Shown in pieces: positions 1 to 4,956 of a DNA stretch of 6,281 bases (positions within the stretch are counted from its first letter, which is position 1; each line of letters starts with the position of its first letter). The DNA comes from Bacteroidota bacterium (GTDB lineage Bacteria; Bacteroidota; Ignavibacteria; SZUA-365; JAADGX01). The translations under genes and the position numbers were made by a program. The stretch is taken from positions 1 through 6,281 of the forward strand of contig JALUUP010000484.1 in NCBI GenBank assembly GCA_027021285.1. The letters run 5' to 3'. Under the pieces are notes generated by a model. That model was not told where the DNA came from. It ran no database searches and saw only the letters and a program-made list of their open reading frames with translations.

Positions 1-1351
1 GCTTGCCGGAGACGACGCGAAACGAGGAAAGCTCGACCGGGATGGGTGTCGTGCGGAGAACCATGCCGCCGTACGCGGGAACCACCACCGACGTAACCGG
101 CGTGGTTGTCAGTGTGCCTTTTTTCTGGCCATTGGGGGTGATAACGCCACCACCGGTTCCCTGGTGCAGGTAGTACGTCCCGCCCAGGCTGGGAATCGGA
201 CGTGGGGTAGGGGTTGGATTCACGAGCGCCATCCCGTTGGCGTAATTCCGGCGGTACACCTTCCACGCGGCGTCATAGAGACTGTCGATACGTGATGGTG
301 GAGGGGTGATGTAGCTGCCGACGTCCATGTCGTATTCCGGGTACCATTCGACTTCTCCACCATGAGCAATGAGGGCAACGTATGTCTTGGGGCCCTTGAC
401 GAGAAGGTAATTGGCGATGATGAAGGCGCGGTCGTCGTTGTCGGTGTCGAAGCTCTTCCCGTTGTACGGATAGCTTTGGAGAATCAGGATTTTATCGAGG
501 CGGGTGATGGCCAGGATCCGGTTCATTTGCAGTTTCCAGTCTCCCACGTTGAACGGATCCCTCCAGTGGGCAAAGCCTTCCACCATGCCTCCGTCGGAAT
601 GGCGCCAGTAGCGAATGGTATCCCAGGTGGTCGTCATGCCTCCGAAGTTCGGGAGAAAATAATATTGCTTCGGCCCATTATGAAACCGGCGCATAACGTA
701 TGATCCGAAGATATCGATGTGCTTGCCCCAGTCCAGTCCCGCGGGCGGCGGTTTGATGGGATTTGTGCCATTGAAGCGAGGATCGGCGGGGTCGAGGGAA
801 CCGCAGCAGGAGTTGATGACGGCAAGGTCGTAGCTGTCCGCGAAAATGCCGTCCGAACCGGTGCTGTTCATCTCCTGTATCGTTCGCGACACCCAGTATT
901 CTTTCCACCCGTTGGTGTCTGCGCCGGAAATGAGTCCGGACGGGTCCATGACGTACCAGCTCCACGTCGTTTGCCGGAGGCGTTTCCCGCTCGAATCGAG
1001 GATGAACCAGGTGTTATGCGGGTCAACCAGGTTCCAGTCGCTGACCCACTGGTTCCCGAACACGTTCTTGATGTCCCCGGCTCCCACGGCCAGCTTGTAG
1101 CCGAGTACGATGAAGTTGGGATTGTAGCTTCGCAGGAGATCCACGTGGTTCTTGATCATCTTCTGCGTGCCGACGTAGTTGGTGGCGGCGAATTGCCAGC
1201 GGGCGGTTGTCATGTTGGCGCCGATCTGATCGTTGAACACGTAAATGCCGCTCCGCGTGTCGGGAAAGGAACGTGTTTGCGCGGTAGCGCCGGTCGAACA
1301 GGTGGCGAGGGCAACAAGAGCGAGGACGGTTCTCAGGCAGCGGTTGTTCAT
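1..1351 (-). CDS. Secreted putative glycoside hydrolase, GHL15-like (C-terminus beyond left edge)
   Basis: The reading frame is open for 450 codons from an ATG at 1351 to the window edge. The start is supported by GGAGG at 1358-1362 (6-base spacer) and by an immediate signal peptide: MNNR, a hydrophobic core to about residue 20, and a likely signal peptidase I site after ATA (residue 24). The body resembles hypothetical glycosyl hydrolase family 15 (GHL15, a TIM-barrel group). Supporting motifs are NPNFIVLGYK near 77-86, MDPSG near 135-139, SDGIFADSYD at 165-174 (a barrel-strand acidic motif) and GGMVEGFAHW at 254-263 with E258. After the barrel, from about residue 390, comes a Pro/Gly/Thr-rich beta region ending in PVELSSFRVVSGK. 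That motif often opens the linker before a T9SS sorting domain in FCB bacteria, so a sorting tail may lie outside the window. The substrate is unknown and the catalytic pair is a guess from position. It lies 79 bases after the cysteine synthase gene on the same strand. The fold call is fairly safe; the enzyme activity is inferred. Confidence 0.72.
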   Translation of the reverse strand, partial: MNNRCLRTVLALVALATCSTGATAQTRSFPDTRSGIYVFNDQIGANMTTARWQFAATNYVGTQKMIKNHVDLLRSYNPNFIVLGYKLAVGAGDIKNVFGNQWVSDWNLVDPHNTWFILDSSGKRLRQTTWSWYVMDPSGLISGADTNGWKEYWVSRTIQEMNSTGSDGIFADSYDLAVINSCCGSLDPADPRFNGTNPIKPPPAGLDWGKHIDIFGSYVMRRFHNGPKQYYFLPNFGGMTTTWDTIRYWRHSDGGMVEGFAHWRDPFNVGDWKLQMNRILAITRLDKILILQSYPYNGKSFDTDNDDRAFIIANYLLVKGPKTYVALIAHGGEVEWYPEYDMDVGSYITPPPSRIDSLYDAAWKVYRRNYANGMALVNPTPTPRPIPSLGGTYYLHQGTGGGVITPNGQKKGTLTTTPVTSVVVPAYGGMVLRTTPIPVELSSFRVVSGK

Positions 1352-1430
1352 GGAATGCCTCCATGTTTGAGATATTCAATCATACCAGTACGTGGTTCGT
1401 CCATCGTGAACGTGTATCCGAAGAGTCGAT

Positions 1431-2537
1431 TCAGTCGATACCCGCAAGGACCTCGACCGGCAGCCGTTGCGTGCATTGGTAAAAGTCGCAGCACGTATGG
1501 CAAACGCGCTTGAATGCCCGGAAGTGCCGGAGTTCGACGTCGTGTGAGAGATACCCATCCTTGACCGGCTCGTCGCGCAAGAGATCGGTGCTGAGGTATT
1601 TCTTGTTGTCATCGGGAAACACGGTGACGACGACGGCATCGTTTCCGAGATCGTTTTGTACCTGGAGGGCGCCCAGGAAATTCGCGCCCGAGGAGATGCC
1701 GACGGCGAGCCCGAGAACCGAGGCGAGTTGTTTCGCCATGAGGATGGCGTCGCCGTCGGAGACGCTGACCACGGCGTCGAGGTTGTCCAGGTTCACGATG
1801 GAAGGAATGAACTCGTCGGAAATCCCCTGGATGCGATGTTGGCCGATCTTCCGTCCTTCGGTAAGGGTCGGCGATTCGGCGGGTTGCAAGGGGTGCACCT
1901 GCACGACGGACTTCTGTTCTTTCAAGTACTTGCACACCCCCATGACGGTGCCGCCCGTTCCGACACCCGCAACGAACGCGTCAGGTGTCAGTGACTGGGA
2001 ACGAAGCTGCCACCAGATTTCCGGTCCAGTCGTTTCGAAATGCGCGTCCACGTTGGCCTCGTTCGAAAACTGGCAAGGCAGAAAGACGTGATCCTCGTTT
2101 TCCGCCAGTTCCTCCGTCATCCTGATGCTGCCGATGAACCCTCCCTGCTCGCGCGTCACGGGCCGGATAGCTGCGCCGAGACTTTGGATCAGGTGTACCC
2201 GTTCGCGGCTCATCCAGTCGGGCATGAAAATCGTCACGGGGTGGCCCAGCGCGCGGCCGATGGCGGCGAACGAGATGCCGGTATTCCCGCTGGTCGCTTC
2301 CACGATGGTATCGCCGGGTCGAATGTCTCCTTTTGCGTACGCGCGCTCCAGGATGTACAGCGCCATCCGGTCCTTGATGCTGCCGGTCATGTTCAAATGC
2401 TCGGACTTGGCGTAGAGCACTCGCGGCTCGCCTCGATACGCGAAATGGATGGCGAGAAGAGGCGTGTTGCCGACCAGGTGGCGCAGTTCGAAAAACCGCT
2501 CGGTCAATCCGTAGTGCGGGTGTTGTTCTGGATCCAT
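1431..2537 (-). CDS. PLP-dependent cysteine synthase family protein (CysK/CysM-like) with Cys-rich C-terminal tail
   Basis: A 368-residue fold-type II PLP enzyme, probably O-acetylserine sulfhydrylase: O-acetylserine plus sulfide gives cysteine plus acetate, in the cytoplasm. Visible landmarks are VGNTPLL (22-28), MTGSIKDRMA with the Schiff-base lysine K55, the substrate loop TSGNTG (82-87), TTGPEIW (169-175), the PLP-phosphate loop GVGTGGTVMG (191-200), HRIQGISDEFIP (234-245, close to the CysK HKIQGI motif) and GISSGAN (280-286), whose serine contacts the pyridine nitrogen in relatives. The first half reads more like CysM and the HRIQGI segment more like CysK, so the exact subfamily is open; cystathionine beta-synthase is a less likely alternative. 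The protein is about 45-60 residues longer than typical CysK/CysM, and the extra tail contains C346, C349, C350 and C355. The ATG at 2537 has only a weak upstream GAGAA (2545-2549). No pathway genes adjoin it. Confidence 0.9.
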   Translation of the reverse strand: MDPEQHPHYGLTERFFELRHLVGNTPLLAIHFAYRGEPRVLYAKSEHLNMTGSIKDRMALYILERAYAKGDIRPGDTIVEATSGNTGISFAAIGRALGHPVTIFMPDWMSRERVHLIQSLGAAIRPVTREQGGFIGSIRMTEELAENEDHVFLPCQFSNEANVDAHFETTGPEIWWQLRSQSLTPDAFVAGVGTGGTVMGVCKYLKEQKSVVQVHPLQPAESPTLTEGRKIGQHRIQGISDEFIPSIVNLDNLDAVVSVSDGDAILMAKQLASVLGLAVGISSGANFLGALQVQNDLGNDAVVVTVFPDDNKKYLSTDLLRDEPVKDGYLSHDVELRHFRAFKRVCHTCCDFYQCTQRLPVEVLAGID

Positions 2538-2613
2538 GCTGGAATTCTCGTTTGTGATGACTGGATTGGCTTGTGTTCCTGATGCCGTTCATCAGGTGCG
2601 AAGGTAACACCGT

Positions 2614-2633
2614 TGGAAAATCGGAATTTTCCA
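2614..2633. repeat. Perfect 8-bp inverted repeat upstream of the cysteine synthase gene
   Basis: TGGAAAAT and ATTTTCCA flank a CGGA loop, about 77 bases upstream of the cysteine synthase start. The arms are perfect and AT-rich. It could be an operator for the leftward gene or a weak hairpin in its 5' leader. No poly-T run follows on either strand, so a rho-independent terminator is unlikely. Confidence 0.45.
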
Positions 2634-2676
2634 TGAAAGTCGAAATCGTTTTTATCGAAAATATTCTTCCGGGTAG

Positions 2677-2844
2677 AGGAAATCACATTGTTTCTTCACG
2701 CTGTTGATGAAATACGAACGCGGAGACGGTCATCCCCGTCACGATCACCGATTCCACGCTGTCATTTTTCCTTCCGGGGTGTACTACCTTCGATACCTGG
2801 CTGGAGGAACGGTCAGGGGCGTCAAGATTGTCGTGCAGCGCTGA
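2677..2844 (+). pseudogene. Remnant of a T9SS cargo protein: C-terminal sorting-domain end only
   Basis: This frame runs from just after an in-frame TAG (2674-2676) to TGA at 2842-2844. Its last 25 codons (from about 2770) read PSGVYYLR, then a short AGG turn, then VKIVVQR and stop. That matches the usual end of type A T9SS sorting domains: a (L/F)PSGVYxxRL strand, a Gly turn, a final beta-strand with a basic residue before a hydrophobic run, and a basic last residue. The preceding 'HAVIF' resembles the HxVxF element that normally lies just before it, but the usual few residues between that element and PSG are missing. Further upstream the frame gives only a Cys/His/Arg-rich, non-protein-like stretch. 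There is no signal peptide, no cargo domain and no ribosome binding site at the only ATG (2707). I read it as the 3' end of a secreted-protein gene whose body was deleted. A short chance match is the main alternative. Confidence 0.5.
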
Positions 2845-2861
2845 GACTGCACCGGTCTTTT
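2843..2861 (+). terminator. Weak terminator-like hairpin at the stop codon of the T9SS-like remnant
   Basis: AGACTG (2844-2849) can pair with CGGTCT (2853-2858), with one G-U pair, around a 3-base loop, followed by TTT. A further G-U pair is possible outside. The stem is short and the T run is only three bases, so it is a weak candidate. Its place directly on the stop codon of the remnant fits the old 3' end of a gene. Confidence 0.25.
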
Positions 2862-2920
2862 CGAAAAAGGAGAATAGAGCATAGGGGGCGATTGGCTAGC
2901 GTTTGTGTTGTTACATTCCA

Positions 2921-2950
2921 TTTGTTTCTCACTGGAAAAAGGTATTTTAC
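2921..2950 (+). promoter_or_regulatory. Tentative Bacteroidota-type promoter for the bamD group
   Basis: TTTG at 2921-2924 is followed 18 bases later by TATTTTAC (2943-2950). This partly fits the Bacteroidota primary-sigma pattern (TTTG, a 17-23 base gap, TAnnTTTG), with mismatches in the last bases. It would start transcription about 115-120 bases before the first rightward gene, right at the palindrome cluster. This is a motif match only. Confidence 0.22.
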
Positions 2951-2951
2951 A

Positions 2952-2963
2952 TGATCCGGATCA
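2952..2963. repeat. 12-bp perfect palindrome
   Basis: TGATCCGGATCA is identical to its own reverse complement. It sits just downstream of the tentative promoter, near where transcription would start, and shares its right end with the next inverted repeat. It could be a dimeric regulator site. Confidence 0.5.
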
Positions 2964-2980
2964 CGGAGGATCGCCGTGAT
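2960..2980. repeat. 7-bp inverted repeat with 7-base spacer
   Basis: ATCACGG (2960-2966) and CCGTGAT (2974-2980) are perfect inverted arms separated by AGGATCG. Spaced arms of this kind suit a helix-turn-helix dimer, or could form a short RNA hairpin in the leader of the rightward operon. Confidence 0.45.
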
Positions 2981-3020
2981 GTGATTTGGGCTGCCGGAAT
3001 CCATATAACGACGAGGGCGC

Positions 3021-3041
3021 TGTTGATCAACATGATATCAT
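3021..3041. repeat. Two abutting perfect palindromes (12 bp and 10 bp)
   Basis: TGTTGATCAACA (3021-3032) is a perfect 12-bp palindrome. It shares its last base with ATGATATCAT (3032-3041), a perfect 10-bp palindrome. They end 32 bases before the first gene of the rightward operon, a common place for an operator. No regulator gene is in the window. Confidence 0.5.
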
Positions 3042-3073
3042 TTGGTCGGACCTGCAATGACTAACTGCACTGT

Positions 3074-3649
3074 ATGAAGCAACGCGGCGGCATCCTTAAT
3101 ATCACTTTTTCCGTATTCCTGGTTCTGGTCTCGGTCTCGAGGGGACAGCTCAAGAGTGACGAGATGCGCGTGGCCAAAACCCTCCGGGGTGTGGCAGCGG
3201 AAACCGCCGCCCATGTCGATGCCGCGTCTGTGGAGTTGCACTTCAATCCCGGGGAGGTTCATCCTACGGTACGACAGGTATTTGCTACCGCCTTTTCCGA
3301 GCGCAACATCCGTATTTATACTGATCGTCACCCCGCCGCCGATCTCGTTTTCATTGATGTGCGGGAACTGGTTGCCGTGAAAACACCTGCGGGAAGAAAC
3401 CTGACCCGCCGCGAGATTCGATGGGATATCGGCATTAGCATTGAATCGCGTGGGAAAAAAATGATACTTTGGAGCAGGTCTTTCGCCGGTTCCGCCGTGG
3501 ATTCACTGAAAGAAGTGGCGGAGACCGGCTTGCACGATTTCAGGACGGAGGAGGACGAGCCGTTTCTGCTTGCCCTGCTCGAGCCAGTCCTGGTAGCGGC
3601 CGCCGCCGTCATCGTGGTCGTGTTGTTATTCACTGTACGAGGATCATGA
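3074..3649 (+). CDS. Unrecognised exported protein with C-terminal transmembrane anchor, first gene of the bamD group
   Basis: A 191-residue protein I cannot assign. Residues 1-25 look like a signal peptide: MKQR, a hydrophobic core LNITFSVFLVLVSV, and cleavage near SRG|Q. Residues 26-160 form a soluble alpha/beta-looking domain with a helix rich in Ala and Val (about 32-50), strands at VELHF (53-57) and ADLVFIDVREL (89-99), a basic turn NLTRREIRWDIGISIE (109-124) and KKMILWSRSF (128-137). An acidic patch EEDE (159-162) precedes a hydrophobic segment from about 164 to 187, then RGS at the end. The soluble part would face the periplasm if the signal is cleaved. The strand-helix-strand pattern loosely recalls small envelope proteins such as LptE, but no motif proves it and the tail anchor argues against it. 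The ATG at 3074 lacks a clear ribosome binding site but places the signal peptide at the N-terminus. The stop directly abuts the bamD start. Confidence 0.78.
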   Translation: MKQRGGILNITFSVFLVLVSVSRGQLKSDEMRVAKTLRGVAAETAAHVDAASVELHFNPGEVHPTVRQVFATAFSERNIRIYTDRHPAADLVFIDVRELVAVKTPAGRNLTRREIRWDIGISIESRGKKMILWSRSFAGSAVDSLKEVAETGLHDFRTEEDEPFLLALLEPVLVAAAAVIVVVLLFTVRGS

Positions 3650-4453
3650 ATGAGCGTACGCTGCACCGCACCTGTTGTTATCGCGTTCGTGGCTGCGGTA
3701 TTGGCAGGCTGCACCGCGGGGAAGGAACTTTCCCTCGACACCGCCCAGGATCGTTTTCGGTATGGAATGCAATTATACCGATCGGAAGATTACCTGGAAG
3801 CCGTCAAACAATTCGATCTCATCCGCTTGCAATATCCGGGAAGCACCATCGCGGACAGCGCCCAGTTCTACTCGGGCATGTCGCGTTTCAAACGCGAGGA
3901 ATACCAGCTCGCGGTCTTCGACTTCCAGCTCGTCATCCGCAATCACCCGGACAGCCCCCTCACTCCCGATGCATATTACATGATCGCCAAGAGTTACGTC
4001 AAGCTTTCGCCCCCCGTTGATCTCGATCAGAATTTCACGTTGAAAGCCCTGGACGCCTTGCAGACGTTCATGGAGTTGTATCCGTCCCATGAAAAAGTCG
4101 CGGAAGCCCGCAAGGATTACCAGTTGTTGTACCGGAAATTAGCCCAGAAGGAATTCAACACCGGCGTCCTGTATCGGAAGCTCGGCTACTTTCGCGCGGC
4201 TCTCGTGTACTTCAACACGGTGATCGATCGGTATTACAGCACGGACCTTGTGGATGATGCGATGGTGGAAAAAATCGAGATCCTCGTGCAGAAGAAACGA
4301 TACACCGAAGCGCGCACCGCCATCCGTGAATTCATGCGCAAGTACCCGGATAGTATGCTTCTCTCGCGTGTCGAGGAGGCGAAGGAAATCGTGGACCGCG
4401 CCCTGGGACATTCGACGCTGGTGGGAGAAGCGAAGCGAAAGGAACAGCGATGA
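3650..4453 (+). CDS. bamD: Outer membrane protein assembly lipoprotein BamD (YfiO)
   Basis: A 267-residue lipoprotein of the beta-barrel assembly (BAM) complex, which folds outer membrane proteins and works with BamA at the periplasmic face of the outer membrane. The N-terminus has a hydrophobic stretch ending in the lipobox LAGC, with C21 as the lipidated residue. After it come tetratricopeptide repeats typical of BamD: about 32-65 (YGMQLYRSEDYLEAVKQF), 66-103 (FYSGMSRFKREEYQLAVFDF), 104-146, a repeat near 165-198 (GVLYRKLGYFRAALVYF) and one near 203-236 (KKRYTEARTAIREF). Length is normal for the family. The start is set by GAGGA at 3639-3643 with a 6-base spacer and by the lipobox distance. 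It begins on the base after the TGA of the upstream gene and overlaps the thioesterase start by 4 bases, so it sits in a translationally coupled operon. A periplasmic TPR lipoprotein of another type is the only realistic alternative. Confidence 0.93.
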   Translation: MSVRCTAPVVIAFVAAVLAGCTAGKELSLDTAQDRFRYGMQLYRSEDYLEAVKQFDLIRLQYPGSTIADSAQFYSGMSRFKREEYQLAVFDFQLVIRNHPDSPLTPDAYYMIAKSYVKLSPPVDLDQNFTLKALDALQTFMELYPSHEKVAEARKDYQLLYRKLAQKEFNTGVLYRKLGYFRAALVYFNTVIDRYYSTDLVDDAMVEKIEILVQKKRYTEARTAIREFMRKYPDSMLLSRVEEAKEIVDRALGHSTLVGEAKRKEQR

Positions 4454-4956
4454 CGGAAACGAACCGTCCGAAACCCCATACCGTGGCGGCCAGCCGGGTC
4501 AAGATGACTGAACTGGTACTGCCCAACGATACCAATATCCTGGGCAACCTCCTTGGGGGGCGGCTCATGCATTGGATCGATATCGTGGGCGCAATGGCCG
4601 CCGCCCGCCACAGCCACCTCGTGTGCGTCACTGCCAGCGTGGACCAGCTTGATTTTCTTTCACCGGTGAAACTTGGAGAAGCGGTTCTCCTTGAAGCCCA
4701 GGTCAACCGGGTGTTCAACACGTCGCTGGAAGTGGGTGTAAGAGTGTTCAAGGAAAATCTCCTCTCCGGGCAGCGGCTGCACGCCAATACCGCTTTCCTG
4801 ACCTTCGTGGGATTGAACGCGGAGGGAAATCCCTCGCGCATGCCGCAGGTTATTCCTGAAACGGAAGAAGAACGGCTCGAGTACGAGCGCGCCCTGGAGC
4901 GCCGACGAATCCGGTTGGAGCGCCGACGGAAAATCCTGGAGGAAAAACGCACTTGA
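4450..4956 (+). CDS. Acyl-CoA thioesterase, hotdog fold (YciA/BACH-type)
   Basis: A 168-residue cytoplasmic thioesterase expected to hydrolyse acyl-CoA to free fatty acid and CoA. The hotdog signature is clear: LPNDTNILGNLLGGRLMHWIDI over 24-45 (D27, N29 and the GG at 36-37), followed by the alpha helix GAMAAARHS. D44 lies where YciA-type enzymes have their catalytic aspartate. VDQLDFLSPVKLGE (64-77) and FNTSLEVGVRVF (89-100) are the conserved later strands. Chain-length preference cannot be read. After the fold, residues 138-168 form a charged Glu/Arg/Lys helix with two copies of LERRR seven residues apart, suggesting a coiled coil. The ATG overlaps the bamD stop (ATGA) and has AAGGAA at 4439-4444 as ribosome binding site. 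Its own stop overlaps the next gene's start. Whether it serves envelope lipid turnover with its neighbours is unknown. Confidence 0.92.
   Translation: MTETNRPKPHTVAASRVKMTELVLPNDTNILGNLLGGRLMHWIDIVGAMAAARHSHLVCVTASVDQLDFLSPVKLGEAVLLEAQVNRVFNTSLEVGVRVFKENLLSGQRLHANTAFLTFVGLNAEGNPSRMPQVIPETEEERLEYERALERRRIRLERRRKILEEKRT
4895..4928 (+). repeat. 13-bp direct repeat inside the thioesterase gene
   Basis: TGGAGCGCCGACG occurs at 4895-4907 and again at 4916-4928. The 21-base period is exactly seven codons, so each copy encodes LERRR (residues 149-153 and 156-160) in heptad register. It looks like a small internal duplication that extends a charged coiled coil. Confidence 0.6.
4938..4942 (+). promoter_or_regulatory. 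Ribosome binding site supporting a TTG start for the metalloprotease gene
   Basis: GGAGG lies inside the end of the thioesterase gene, 10 bases before TTG at 4953. No ATG or GTG start in this frame lies nearby upstream, and the next in-frame ATG (residue 46) would remove the signal peptide. TTG is therefore the best start, and it couples translation to the preceding stop. Confidence 0.6.

Larger units (their letters stand above)
2538..3073. other. Divergent intergenic region without an intact gene
   Basis: This 536-base stretch separates the leftward cysteine synthase gene from the rightward bamD group, so it should carry promoters for both. It is more AT-rich and irregular than its flanks, mainly around 2610-2700 and 2900-3045. 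I found no intact coding frame with recognisable features. It does contain an inverted repeat (2614-2633), a decayed T9SS-like coding remnant (2677-2844), a terminator-like hairpin (2843-2861), a tentative promoter (2921-2950) and a cluster of palindromes (2952-3041), each listed separately. Confidence 0.8.

Noticed and set aside
1298..1309. Possible lipobox (LATC) in the GHL15-like signal peptide
   Set aside because: Threonine at the position before the cysteine is not accepted in normal lipoboxes, and a better signal peptidase I site (ATA|Q) follows.
1379..1384. TATGAT on the minus strand, a possible -10 box for the GHL15-like gene
   Set aside because: No matching -35 or -33 element at a proper distance; a hexamer alone is too weak to list as a promoter.
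1424..1439. ATCGACT repeated twice at the end of the cysteine synthase gene
   Set aside because: A 7-bp direct repeat with a 9-base period is short enough to be chance, and it spans the stop codon with no other structure.
719..1513. Plus-strand open frame (264 codons) opposite the GHL15-like gene
   Set aside because: The opposite strand encodes a signal peptide and a recognisable barrel. This frame has no motif and crosses into the cysteine synthase gene.
2688..2954. Plus-strand 88-codon open frame in the intergenic region
   Set aside because: Arg/Ser-rich composition with no ribosome binding site. The shifted frame over the same bases carries the T9SS-like tail, which is the better reading.
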